The notes under the pieces are model-generated. The model saw only the letters and a program-made list of their open reading frames with translations. It ran no database searches and was not told the origin of the DNA. A program made the position numbers and the translations under genes. Below are positions 24,721 to 36,918 of a stretch of 64,000 bases of DNA, one piece after another; positions within the stretch are counted from its first letter, which is position 1; each line of letters begins with the position of its first letter. This stretch comes from Lycium barbarum (Eukaryota > Streptophyta > Magnoliopsida > Solanales > Solanaceae), in contig NC_083346.1 of assembly GCF_019175385.1 (NCBI RefSeq), positions 91,208,333 to 91,272,332 of the forward strand. The letters run 5' to 3'.

Positions 24721-25056
24721 TCTCTTTTGTACTTACATCGATTTACCTCTATGACAACCAATCCACTATCATATAAATACATATTCCGATAACATAGCCT
24801 CAACGAAGGGGCTTACCTCTGTAACTTCAACATCATCAGTCACTTTCTTCGGTCAATACCGTTCTTCTGCTGCAATCAGGGGTTAGTATAAGTAATCTCA
24901 TTTCCTATGGCTTAGCTCTATCGCTCGATCTTAGAGATGAAAGAAGAGTAACTATCCTAAATGCCCTGTAGCCTCCTGTTTATAGATGTGGCGCGCAACA
25001 CACAATAAACAAGACTCTACTAGACACGACTCGTAGACACTTCCTAGGACTGACCT
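24721..25056 (-). other. Second, partial leader/interior of element B
   Basis: From ttgtacttacatcgatttac (about 24727) to the primer site, the sequence is nearly identical to 30495-30830 in the middle of element B. An LTR (25073-27642) therefore has B-type interior on both sides, a tandem or recombined arrangement. The left break at about 24721 is abrupt. Confidence 0.8.
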
Positions 25057-25068
25057 GCTCTGATACCA
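25057..25068 (-). other. Primer-binding site beside left B LTR
   Basis: gctctgatacca is a perfect complement of the initiator-Met tRNA primer site, four bases from the LTR start at 25073. This makes the left LTR the 5' LTR of a second, truncated B unit as well as the 3' LTR of the complete one. Confidence 0.88.
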
Positions 25069-25696
25069 CTTTTGTCACGACCCGACTAGGGGCCATGACG
25101 GGTACCCAGCGCTAACCACCGAGCACCACTCATTCTATTGCTCATCATACTCATAATACACTTCTTTAATATTCATAAGCTCATAATCATAGGAAAAAAC
25201 ATTTTTCATTTGGAAACATAATTACCTTATATACATAAGCCTTCCGGCTACCAAAATAATATATGCATACGAGGAGAATCCGCGAGACCATACTACCCAC
25301 ACATACGTATCTACAAGCCTATACTAGAGTACTAGATATATGGACGGGACAAGACCCCGTCGTGCCCAAAATACATATACATATATATACACAAAAGGAT
25401 AAACCAAATAGCACCTCCGGAATAATGGAGTGCTCCTGTAAATCTGCGGGTAGCTCCTATAGGTCTGCACCGTCTCCCTGTCTACCTGTGGGCATGAACA
25501 CAGCGTCCAAAGAAAACGGACGTCAGTACAAAAATTGTACTGAGTATGTAAGGCATGAATGAAATGAACATAATAGAGAAAATCATAAGATATAAGATGA
25601 GGATATAACCTGCGTAACTTTTAAGGGTGGATACCTTTCATGCCTATATCATATATAATCATACTACAGGTATCATCATAGCGCATACATCATCGT

Positions 25697-25698
<2 letters not shown>

Positions 25699-25781
<83 letters not shown>
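25699..25781. repeat. (TA)n microsatellite in left B LTR
   Basis: A pure TA run of about 83 bp sits at the same place as that in the right LTR (31467-31547). Any frames across it are meaningless. Confidence 0.95.
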
Positions 25782-25784
<3 letters not shown>

Positions 25785-25818
25785 AGTACCGTATCTGCTT
25801 ATACACATAAAGCATCAT

Positions 25819-25998
25819 CCGTATTCGGCCACGTAGTGGCTCGATAATATCCGTATTCGGCCACGTAGTGGCTCGACAATATCCGTATTCGGCCACGTAG
25901 TGGCTCGACAATATCCGTATTAGGCCATGTAGTGGCTCAACAACATCCGTATTCGGCCACGTAGTGGCTCAACAATATCCGTATTCGGCCACGTAGTA
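25819..25998 (-). repeat. 32-bp minisatellite in left B LTR
   Basis: The unit ccgtattcggccacgtagtg plus gctcgacaatat recurs at 25819, 25851, 25883, 25915 and 25947, with a truncated sixth at 25979. The right LTR has four units (31585-31712). The deletion that shortens this LTR begins inside the sixth unit. Confidence 0.93.
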
Positions 25999-27072
25999 AT
26001 AAGAGACTAGCCTAGGAAAATAATACCATAGGAATCATGCAAGGATCATTGGCTTCGTAGGAATGTCATATCATGAGCTTGAGGACTTCTAGACTTAGAT
26101 TAATCATCAGTATTGTCATGTTCGTAACATATCTCTTTTCTTTATCTTGTATGAAGCTCTTTATAATCATAGACTCATAATTTCCGATATGTAAGAAAAT
26201 CATGGAAAGATAGAAGGATTCATACCATAAGAATCATGCCTTAGAAATAAGAGACTAGCCTTACATACCTTTTCGTTTTGCTACTCTATCGCTTGAACGT
26301 TCCTCTTCAATATTCACGTTTCTACCTTCAAGAGAGTTCATACTCATATTAGGTAATTGATAACATAAGCGTGTTTGACTAGGGCTATAGAAAATTGAGC
26401 AGCATCTCCTTTGTTTCTACTACTTTCTCCATATCATATATCAACTCCCAAACGTCAATAATAACATTCATAAGAACATTCATAATATCATCATCAATAA
26501 CTTTTGTCAAATTCTTCATCATCCAATCCCCACAATTTCCTCTCAAGGTCACCCATAATCATAATCATAATAAAACGTTACATTCATTCTCATTTAATGT
26601 TTCTCTCATATTCTTCACATAATTCATAATGTAATTACAATCACAATCATATCAATATTCATGATTCACCCCAAACTACTACTCAAAAATAACACTATTC
26701 CCACTTTCATGACCCATTTCCTATACCCTTCCACAATCCAAGTGTTTCAACTTTTCAACACATTGAATAACATGTAAATACCATAAAACTTACCTTAGAT
26801 TGTGTAGGATTAAGCCTTGAGTTGAAATATTTCTCTTTCACCAAAACCCTAGTTCACTTCCATTAATAGTCCTTTGCTTGGATGCACTTTAATGTGTTTC
26901 TCACACTTAGTTTTGTTGATTTGATGAAGTTGATCATCAATTTCTCATGAATTCTTGTATATGGAGTGTGTGTGGAAGGTTCTAGAGAATTCTTGATTTG
27001 TGTAGAATAAAAATGAAATGAAATAAATGTGTTGAGGTCCTTATATCAACTTTTAAAAATCTGTCCCGACGA

Positions 27073-27295
27073 AATTATACGGACACTTATACGGCCCGTA
27101 TAAATTTATACGGTCAGTATAAGTGACCGTGAAACTGCTTCAGCAACCATCCCTTACTATGTCAATTTGACGGCACATTATACGGTCCGTATAATTTTAT
27201 ACGGTCCGTATAACTGACCGTATAATCCCATCAGTGAGGGACCTTCATTGTGACGGCTCTGCGGTCCATTATACGGACTGTATAATCGGCCGTGG
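27073..27295 (-). promoter_or_regulatory. Palindrome cluster in LTR of B
   Basis: ttatacggcccgtataa (27087-27103), ttatacggtccgtataa (27178-27194) and ttatacggtccgtataa (27197-27213) are near-perfect palindromes, with several half sites between. On the element strand they lie upstream of a gatataagg TATA-like box (plus strand ccttatatc, about 27040), so this is probably U3 regulatory sequence. The function is inferred from position. Confidence 0.6.
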
Positions 27296-27642
27296 AACCC
27301 ATCTTTTCTCCGATATTGTTCTCGTCACTTGGTGTGATCTCCAATCCTTATGGAACCTTCTTGACACTTTTTTATCACCTCATTAACAATCTAAGGGACG
27401 TTATAATTCTTCTCCAAAATGCTATTTAATCATCATTAACTTGCTGCTCGTAAATCCTTTCCAATACACATCGCATGCCTTGCCATTTCTTGGGAAACTT
27501 TCTCCTCTTACTACGAATGTCTTTGAAATCTTAATTAGGGTCATCAAATGTTATTTCTTACTAATCAAAACATCGTATACGTCGTGCCCTTCATCATTCT
27601 ATTTACTGTGCATGAATGGTAATTTTTTTCCGAGATGTAACA

Positions 27643-27656
27643 TTTTTCCCCCCCTT
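27643..27656 (-). other. Polypurine tract of element B
   Basis: tttttccccccccttg on the plus strand directly abuts the LTR end, followed by the gcgtcctcgaatgtt box. Confidence 0.85.
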
Positions 27657-30300
27657 GGGAACATGCGTCCTCGAATGTTAAACTATCCGGGATTCTACGA
27701 AATTTCGCCATATATTTTCCTTCAACTTACCCGGAGTATCATGACCACTCTATTCTTTCTTACCTCTTACTCCTCCTTTTAAGTACCCACTTGGTTTCAT
27801 TGGCGACGCATAAATACTTGCAAGTTACTTAATCATTCTTGCGTGATTCTAGTACATACACATCTATACATATACATGTATTCATATCCGTATCCGTATT
27901 CATAATCGTACTCATTTACATATCGTATCCATAGTCATATTCATATACATATCATTTACATAGCATGCCCGACCACGAAGGTTCGGTGTTTCGCGTACCC
28001 GACCATGGCTAGGCTCGGTGATTATATATACCTAAACTCTTTTGTCTATCTGTAGTAACTTATCTTGTCATGCTCTCTTCCTTCCTTTATTTTTCCCTTG
28101 ATTATCATGTCTTATGTCCTATTATAGAAAACCTTAGGTCTCTTTCTTAATTGTCGCTTATAAATCGCAATATCATTAACAACGACTTTACCGCTAGTGC
28201 CTTTGCCTCTTTGTTAATATAGCATCGCTATCTTTTACAATATCACTTGAGCTACCTACTCTCCATGTCACATGGTTCAAGGTCTTCACGAATGATTTCT
28301 AGTACAGTCTCAGATGCCTGCTCATCTCGTGTTCGTTTATTTACTAGGTATTAAACTCATTCCTGCATACTCTCACTCTTTGTTTTTGAGTCCATATCTA
28401 TCTCCTCTTAGGGTCCATCGCTTCAATCTCTACACTTGTATTCTCTTTACTCGCTTCCCCCTTTAGGGGTTTTACTTGTACCATTCTCAAATCCGTTGCC
28501 TCGCCTTCAAATCTTGAATTCACATATCCCTTACTGTGCTACATCTCATTTATGTCGTTTCCCATAATTTATAGCTACAATAATTCATGTGTGAAGTCTT
28601 AACATACTCATCTTGCAGTTTTATAATCAAGTAATACAACCAACATAGCAATCCGAACAAGGATGTATTTTACTTAGCTCATCTGGTAGTTATGAGTCAA
28701 TGTCTAAGTCCGCTCCAATTAACAACTTTTTGCCCCCATAGGGATGCTCACAATAGTAGTAGGTCTAGTCATCCATACCATCCATATAATGTCACTTGCT
28801 CTCTCCTTCGGTGAGCAAAATTCACTCGTAACGTCATCTTTGTTTTCCAGGGCCTAAGTCTCATGCGCGACTAATATCCCTTATGCCTCATACTCTTTTA
28901 CCCTTGTGTTGCACTCAACATTGATTTCAAGACCAATCATAATCGCATTGTATTTGTCGTTGATGATAGCTTTACTCTATCGCTTTATCGTCGTACGGTA
29001 AACTCATAACTCATGATCATCTTTTTCTTTTCAATTTATTACCTCACATACTTTACTCGTTCTAACTTGGTATAGGATATTCATAGGAGATGCATCTTCC
29101 TTTAATCATAACACGGCTATTTCTTGAGTGCGCGTACTTTGCGGCGCATTTCCTTCTCTTTCTATTCCCCTTTCTTATTTCTTTACATTCCTTCCTCCTC
29201 AATTTATCTTATTATGTTGATCCTTTTTCTAACAATCGTCCTATTTCGTTATTCATCTTTCTATAGTCTTGGTCTTTTACATCCAACTAAAGATATCGCT
29301 TATACTCTTGATTATACCAATCACAAACTACTACTACTTTGCCATATCATATTTCTCTGATTCCTTTTTCAAGTTCGCTTGCTATCATTTCTATCATTGC
29401 GAAACCTCTATGCTGGATTTTTCTAACAAGGCCTTTTTAAGCTTTCTCATCTACTTCCCCACGGCTCGCTTGTTGGTTTCACACTTGCATTCACTCTTTA
29501 TTCATATAGAACATGTCACATCCTTAGTCGCTTCCTCGCTATACTTTGTATTACAGTTCTTGTTACGTTCTCACTATACCCTGATCATAATCAACTCTAT
29601 AGAATGACACTTCTTGATCTCAGTCACAAGCCCGCTCATGAAATAGAATAAACCTCGTGAAGTAAGCATACCTAACCTATTACTCTTTCTGATCAGCCCT
29701 ATTATACTTACCATATAAATTGTTTTACCAGTGGATTCAAATTCGTCATACCCCTGCCTCAGTCATGTTGTTACTTTATTTTGCTAATAGACTTGTCATA
29801 TTTTACTCGTGCTTATCCCTCCAATCAATACTTCAGTATCACACTCCATTGGAGTTACCCTTTTCTCTTCTATGTCATGCTTTAGCACTACCAATCTCCC
29901 TAACTTACTCTAGCATTTCTCTTTACCGTATCAATGTCGCTCTTATAACTGCCATTACTACCAATTCAATAGTGTTTAACTCACCTCGTGTAGTTATTAA
30001 CGATACTCCTAATTAAATATCGTCCTGCCATTACTTTTTGCACATCATTTTTTCTTGTTAGGACATATTACAAGCTTATATCTTATCTCCTTTAGATTCT
30101 AGGAAACTTTCGGCAGAGTTTCCTCTATATTTCTTACTATCCCAAAACCTGCATGCAGCAAATACAAGCAATGCCTCACAGGACCAATATATACATACGG
30201 CATATCTTGGCCACACAGGGCTTCCACTTTCAAATAAAAGCACAAAGATGTCGAAACTTACCTCATATATCACGCTTCGAGATGTACCTGATCCTTTAGC
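27657..30300 (-). other. Non-coding internal block of element B
   Basis: There is no Gag or pol. The block matches A (about 1990-4700) and inverted C. Landmarks are tatattttccttcaactta(c)cc, cactatcgctttatcgtcgtac, and the segments at 29410-29640 and 29720-30010. A B-specific stretch at about 27850-28030 holds cata/tatc-rich sequence and two cccgacca..gctcggtg-like words that resemble LTR minisatellite units. Confidence 0.65.
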
Positions 30301-30846
30301 GATCTGCCCTGTTATCCCTTCCTATTTACCTTCTCTGTCATCCTTCAGCTTTACATTTCAATCATATCTCAATATTCTTACTTTATTCGACACACATCTT
30401 TCGTATCGTCGCTTACCTTTGTTCTGATTCATTCAATTTGCTTAGTTCTCAACTTATAACTGAACTTATCATCAAGAGACACATTTAATCAATTTCTCTG
30501 TTGTACTTACATCGATTTACCTCTATGACAACCAATCCATTATCATATAAATACATATTCCGATAACATAGACTCAACGAAGGGGCTTACCTATGTAACT
30601 TCAACATCATCAATCACTTTTTTCGGTCAATACCGTTCTTCTGCTGCAATCAGGGGTTAGTATAAGGAATCTCATTTCCTATGGCTTAGCTCTATCGCAC
30701 GATCTTAGAGATGAAAGAAGAGTAACCATCCTAAATGCCCTGTAGCCTCCTGTTTATAGATGTGGCGCGCAACACACCATAAACAAGACTCTACTAGACA
30801 CGGCTCGTAGACACTTCCTAGGACTGAACTGCACTGATATCACTTT
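30301..30846 (-). other. Leader and primer-binding site of element B
   Basis: The leader is homologous to those of A, C and D. The primer-binding site at 30831-30842 reads gcactgatatca, with two mismatches to the complement of the initiator-Met tRNA site. The neighbouring partial copy at 25057-25068 is perfect. The mutations would have arisen after insertion. Confidence 0.8.
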
Positions 30847-31464
30847 TGTCATGACCCGAATAGGGGCCATGACGGGTACCCGGGGCTAACAACCGAGCAC
30901 CACTCATTATATTGGCCATCATACTCATAATACACTTCTTTAATATTCATATGCTCATAATCATAGGAAAAACCATTTTTCATTTGGAAACATAATTACC
31001 TTATATACGTAAGCCTTCCAGCTACCAAAATAATATATGCATAAGAGGAGAATCCGCAAGACCATACTACCCATACATACGTATCTACGAGCCTCTACTA
31101 GAGTACTAGATATATGGATGGGAGAAGACCCCGTCGTGCCCGAAATACATATATATATACACAAAAGGATAAACCAAATAGCACCTCCGGAATAATGGAG
31201 TGCTCTTGTAAATCTGCTGGTAGCTCCTATAGGTCTGCACCGTCTCCCTGTCTACCTGTGGGCATGAACACAGTGTCCAAAGAAAATGGACGTCAGTATG
31301 AACATTGTACTGAGTATGTAAGGCATGAATGAAATGAACATAATAGAGAAAATCATAAGACATAAGATGAGGATATAACCTGCGTAACTTTTAAGGGTGG
31401 ATACCTTTCATGCCTATATCATATATTCATAGTACAGGTATCGTCATAGCACATACATCATCGT

Positions 31465-31466
<2 letters not shown>

Positions 31467-31549
<83 letters not shown>

Positions 31550-31712
31550 TAGTACCGTATATGCTCATACATATAAAGCATCATCCGTATTCGGCCACGT
31601 AGTGGCTCGACAATATCCGTATTCAGCCACGTAGTGGCTCGACAATATCCGTATTCGGCCACGTAGTGGCTCAACAATATCCGTATTCGGCCACGTAGTG
31701 GCTCGACAATAT
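31467..31712. repeat. (TA)n and 32-bp minisatellite in right B LTR
   Basis: A TA run of about 80 bp (31467-31547) is followed by four 32-bp units starting at 31585, 31617, 31649 and 31681. Confidence 0.93.
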
Positions 31713-33404
31713 CACATACATGCCTTCCGTACCCAGCCATAACAAGGCTCAGTATATTTCATCATCATCATTGCCATCACATACATCTCATATGCTTATC
31801 GTAACCTTTTATTAAAGCATGCATTTGAATTTAAAGACAATCTATGAAAATCATATCATATTCATAGCATGAACTTCGTATAAATATCGTATGATAGACT
31901 TTATAATCTCTAGACTTAGGCTCATCATTACCATCCTCGCATCTATGGCATATCTCTTACCTTTTATCTCACATGAAGCCCTCTATAAAGATCGACTCGT
32001 AATTTTTTTGGAGCATTGGTCATAAGACATACAGGAGAGCTTATAGACAATCTATAAATCTATCGGGGTGACATAAGGTCGAGAACCCCCGATTACATTA
32101 CGGAGTGATCATATGCAATATATCTCACCTTGAAGGAACTAACATTTTAAGGTGAGTGTACACCATGAACAATATCAAGGGATCGTAAATAGGATCCTTA
32201 ACTTCATAGACATCATATGCTGCTTCAGAATCTCTAGGCTTAAGCTTGTCATCATTATTATCATATTCATGACATATTTCTCATCTTTACCTCATAAGAA
32301 GCTCTCTATCACGTTGACTCATAGTTCCCGGAATGTAAGAAAGTCATGGAGAGGTAGGGAAAATAATACCTTAGGAATCATGCAAGGATCATTGGCTTCG
32401 TAGGAATGTCATATCATGAGCTTGAGGACTTCTAGACTTAGATTCATCATCAATATTGTCATGTTCATAACATATCTCTTTTCTTTATCTTGTATGAAGC
32501 TCTTTATAATCATAGACTCATAATTTCCGATATATAGGAAAATCATGGAAAGATAGAAGGATTCATACCATAAGAATCATGCCTTAGAAATAAGGGACTA
32601 GCCTTACATACCTTTTCGTTTAGCTACTCTATCGCTTGAACGTTCCTCTTCAATATTCATGTTTCTACCTTCAAGAGAGTTCATACTCATATTAGGTAAT
32701 TGATAACATAAGCGTGTTTGAATAAAGATATAGAAAATTGAGCAGCATCTCCTTTGTTTCTACTACTTTCTCCATATCATATATCCACTCCCAAACATAA
32801 ATAATAACATTCATAATATCATCATCAATAACTTTTGTCAAATTCATCATTGTCCAATCCCCACAATTTCCTCTCAAGGTCACCCATAATCATAATCATA
32901 ATACAACATTACATTCATTCTCATCTCATGTTTCTCTCATACTATTCACATCATTCATAACGTAATTACAATCACAATCATATTAATATTCATGATTCAC
33001 CCCAAACTACTACTAAACATTAACACTATTCCCACTTTCATGACCCATTTCCTATACCCTTCCACAATCCAAGTGTTTCAACTTTTTAACACCTTGAATA
33101 ACATGTAAATACCATTAAACTTACCTTAGATAGTGTAGGATTAAGCCTTGAGTTGAAATATTTCTCTTTCACCAAAACCCTAGTTCACTTCCATTGATAT
33201 TCCTTGGCTTGGATGCACTTTAATGTGTTTCTCACACTTAGTTTTATTGATTTGATGAAGTTGATCATCAATTTCTCATGAATTCTTGTATATAGAGTGT
33301 GTGGAAGGTTCTAGAGAATTCTTGAGTTTTGTAGAAGAAAAATGAAATGAAACGAAATAAATGTGTTGAGGTCCTTATATCAACTTTTAAAAATCTGTCC
33401 CGAC

Positions 33405-33645
33405 GAAATTATACGGACACTTATACGACCCGTATAAATTTATACGGTCAGTATAAGTGACCGTGAAATTGCTTCAGCCACCATCCCTTACTGTGTCAAT
33501 TTGACGGCACATTATACGGTCCGTATAATTTTATACGGTTCGTATAAGTGACTGTATAATCCCATCAGTGAGGGACCTTCACTGTGATGGCTCTGCGGTC
33601 CATTATACGGACCGTATAACATTATACGGACTGTATAATCGGCCG
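33405..33645 (-). promoter_or_regulatory. Palindrome cluster in right B LTR
   Basis: The same ttatacggtccgtataa palindromes occur here as at 27073-27295. There is one extra unit at about 33603-33637 (attatacggaccgtataa then attatacggactgtataa) that is missing from the left copy. Confidence 0.6.
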
Positions 33646-33995
33646 TGGAACCCATCTTTTCTCCGATCTTGTTCTCGTCACTTGGTGTGATCTCCAATCC
33701 TTATGGAACCTTCTTGACACTTGTTTATCACCTCATTAACAATCTAAGGGATGTTATAATTCTTCTCCAAAATGCTATTTAATCATCATTAACTTCCTGC
33801 TCGTAAATCCTTTCCCATACACATCGCATGCCTTGCCCTTTCTTGGCAAACTTTCTCCTCTGACTACGAATGTCTTTGAAATCTTAATTAGAGTCATCAA
33901 ATGTTATTTCTTACTCATCAAAACATCGTATACGTCGTGCCCTCCGTCAGTCTATTCATTGTGCATGAACGGTAATTTTTTTCCGAGATGTAACA

Positions 33996-35573
33996 CCGAC
34001 TTTGCTATATACTAAAGACATTGATCGAAAAGTTCAAGTGACAAAAGTGGTACAAATTTTACAAGGTAAGTTGATATTATTTTCACTACAGGTTAGAGTT
34101 GGAAAGTCCTAAAGCAATAACATCAGGGAAAGGAAGAAAGTAAGTATATAGAAAGTAAAGAGATTATAATGTCTTGAGAAAGGAAAATGTAAGAAACGAG
34201 GGTGAGTGAAGCTTCCAAGAGAGACGACGGGCAAGGCAAGGGACTATTTGGATAAAAATTTGAAGGTAGGCATGCGAAAGGGATAAAGTATAGTAGTATG
34301 GAACAAAAGATGAATGTGTGGGGTCAGAGAACAGACTTCGATAAGTGGTACTAAAGGATAGTAACTACAAATAGGGATGTGAAGTAAGAGAGAGAATGAT
34401 CAGGCCTTGCAACGATACTAAGAGATTTCCAGCTCTCGAGAGGTATATACAGGGATAAATGTGTAGTCATACTGACACAGTTGCCTCGATACTATAAAGT
34501 AATAAGTGGAAAAGGGTGCTCGGGGTGGAAGGAACTCAAGGAAGGTTTGAGAATTAAAGTAGGAAAGGTACACCAATGGGTTGGTCAAAAGGAGAGGAGA
34601 GAAGAAAAAGGGAAGAAAAGAAAAATTGAGCAATCATTAAGGACAAGCGAGAGGATAATGAACAAACAGAGGTAATTGGTAGGTAGTACATCAATGACAT
34701 TAGATGAAGATAAGGAATAATCGATTCAATTATAAAGGAAATAGAAGGATGTATGGGAAATATTCATGAGTATAGACTAGCCTTGGCGGCAGGAATGAGA
34801 AGAAATAAGAGAGAATATTGCAAGGATTTCATGACACGAACAAGAAGTGGCAGAGCACTGGAAGAACTACAACGTATAGGTGGGATGCAAATAAGTAGTC
34901 AAGGAAAATTTCGGATAAGTGAGCTAAGTGAATAAAAGAATTGATAGTGGAAGTGGAAGAGTGTAGCATATTAACTCTCAATGATATATTGTAGACGTAA
35001 AGTGAGACCGGAAACTCAAAGTAAGAAGAATTTCAGTGATAATAGTTGTGGAGGAAGACGAGGGATAAAAAGAGCAAAGTGTGACCAAACGTTTCGTAAG
35101 ATGTTTTAATGGACTCCAATGTTCCCATTAACCCATTGATTCAGGAAATGTTCAGTCATAAAAGGTAGAAGTAGAAGGGCCTTAAAGAAGGCAGTGAGAA
35201 TGGATCTGTAATGCATAAGAGTTTCATTTAAATGCAAAGCCCTCAATTAGCAGAAAGGAAAATACGTCAAGCTATACGATGAGAGGATCCCGGTATTATA
35301 AGAGACCAAAAGAGTTGGAGGATTACTAGTGTATAAGAATACCCTTAAAAAGGGGTGAAGAGCATGTCTAGCCCTGAAATGAGGTATGGCATTGTCAAAA
35401 TTCAAAAGAAAGAAAGATATTAGCTTAAAGAGGCCACAATTCAGGATGTAGAGGCATATCAAGAATGCATTAAGAGGGAGCAGGAACAAATTAAAGATAA
35501 GCATGCCACAAAGCAGGTATGAAAATGAATTAAAATGGATCAAGAGAACACTTCAAGAGAATATTGCATGCCA
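33996..35573 (+). other. Purine-rich interior remnant, element unknown
   Basis: About 1.6 kb between the B LTR and the broken C LTR. It is A/G-rich on the plus strand, as are the plus-strand interiors of C and X. Short open frames (34481-34675, 34753-34935) show no family features. It may be part of X, from which C and B would have separated it, but I found no sequence that proves this. Confidence 0.4.
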
Positions 35574-36628
35574 TAAAGTATAGCTATCCTTGAGCTATTA
35601 TGCATGCATTATGATAATAGAATGATAAGCCTATGATATGCACATGATGATGATATTACACCGTGCCTATATGGTCAGGCAGACACTGGTAAGGCGGGCA
35701 GAAATACGATGATATTACACCGTGCCTATATGGCCGGGCAGACACCGCTAAGGCGGGCTGACATACGATGATATTACACCGTGCCTATATGGCCGGGCAG
35801 ACACCGCTAAGGCGGGCAGACATACACACCACTATAGTGGGCAGCTTATACCCCGGACGCGGGAGGCCTAGACGCAGGCTTATACATTATCACACCGTAA
35901 CTATATGGACGGGCAGCTTATACATTATCACACCGTACCTATATGGACGGGAAACTTATACATTATCACACCGTACCTATATGGACGGGCAACTTATACA
36001 TTTATGCATATATGATATGATGATGGATATGAAGTAAGTCAGCATCTGCTATTTCTTTATAAGTGACAGTCATATACAGTGTCTTCCTTGTTGATGCTTC
36101 TTTTATCTCATTGACGTACTATTATTGTTTATGCCTCTCATACTCAGTACAATGTTCGTACTGATGTCCGTTTTCTTTAGACGCTGTGTTCATGCCCACA
36201 GGTAGACAGGGAGGTGAGCTTGATCCAGACTCATAGGAGCTAGCAGCTGATTTGAGAGCACTCCATTGTTCGGAGGTGCTGATGATTAATGTTTTGTGTA
36301 CATGTATATTTTAGGCATGACGGGGTCTTGTCCCGTCCTTAAGTCTAGCACTCTAGTAGAGGCTTGTAGATACGCAGTGTGGGTTATATGGTATCGCAAG
36401 GTCACTACTGTATATGTGTATATATATATATATGTACATTATCATTTTGATAGCCGAGAGGCGTATGTATATAAAAGTACTTATGTCCTCAAAAGAGCAA
36501 TGATTTTCTTATGCTTTGAGTATGAATTTGATAAAAAAAATGTATAATAAGTATGATGACTAGTAGAATGAGTGGTGCTCGGTGGTTAGCCCCAGGTACC
36601 CGTCACGGCCCCTAGTTGGGTCGTGACA
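35574..36628 (+). repeat. 5' LTR of element C (5'-truncated)
   Basis: From taaagtatagctatcc onward this matches 42045-43089 of the 3' LTR, and it ends GGTCGTGACA. The first 1.7 kb of the LTR, including the U3 palindromes, are gone. The break at about 35574 joins it to unrelated interior sequence. Confidence 0.9.
35645..36002 (+). repeat. Two minisatellites in 5' LTR of C
   Basis: A 59-bp unit begins with gatattacaccgtgcctata at 35652, 35711 and 35770. A 38-bp unit containing tatacattatcacaccgtac and atatggacgggca begins at 35881, 35919 and 35957. The units share the tatatgg(a/c)cgggca core, so one array probably derives from the other. The 3' LTR carries the same arrays at 42110-42470. Confidence 0.92.
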
Positions 36629-36632
36629 AAAG

Positions 36633-36644
36633 TGGTATTAGAGC
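36633..36644 (+). other. Primer-binding site of element C
   Basis: tggtattagagc differs by one base from TGGTATCAGAGC and lies four bases after the LTR end. A leader homologous to those of A, B and D follows to about 36840. Confidence 0.88.
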
Positions 36645-36918
36645 AGTTCAGTCCTAGGAAGTGTCTACGAGTCGTGTCTAGTAGAGTCTTGTTTATGGTG
36701 TGTTGCACGCCACGCTAATAAACATAAGGCTACAGGGCATTTAGGAAAAATGACCATCTTTCATCTTAAGAGATCGTGCGATAGAGCTGTGTTATAAGGT
36801 TATCCCCTCCCTAACGGTGCATTATAATTTCAGCAAAGCTGATGAAAGGAAAAGCTACGGCAGCCCAGAAGGGAAAGATAGTGGTTGAACAAGGCTTGAA
36901 CGAGAGTCGTCTATAGAT

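Larger units (their letters stand above)
25073..27642 (-). repeat. LTR of element B (left copy)
   Basis: It starts TGTCACGACCCGACTAGGGG and ends CGAGATGTAACA (2570 bp). It matches the right copy 30847-33995 closely, except that about 600 bp present there (about 31713-32350) are missing here at about 25998. From the inner end it contains the palindrome cluster 27073-27295, a cagtac/gtactg hairpin (25524-25542), a long TA repeat and a 32-bp minisatellite. Confidence 0.9.
30847..33995 (-). repeat. 5' LTR of element B (right copy)
   Basis: It runs from TGTCATGACCCG to CGAGATGTAACA (3149 bp). It is the fuller copy of the B LTR and includes about 600 bp missing from the left copy. It contains the hairpin 31294-31312, TA run 31467-31547, 32-bp minisatellite 31585-31712 and palindrome cluster 33405-33645. 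Five bases at 33996-34000 (ccgac) are the outer flank; the partner cannot be tested because the left side is B interior. Confidence 0.9.

Noticed and set aside
25627..25911. ORFs rich in Tyr-Ile repeats across 25627-25911 and 31410-31740
   Set aside because: They are translations of the (TA)n runs and the 32-bp minisatellite in the B LTRs.
25819..25998. 32-bp repeats as a possible CRISPR array
   Set aside because: The units are directly adjacent with no unique spacers and lie in a plant LTR; this is a minisatellite.
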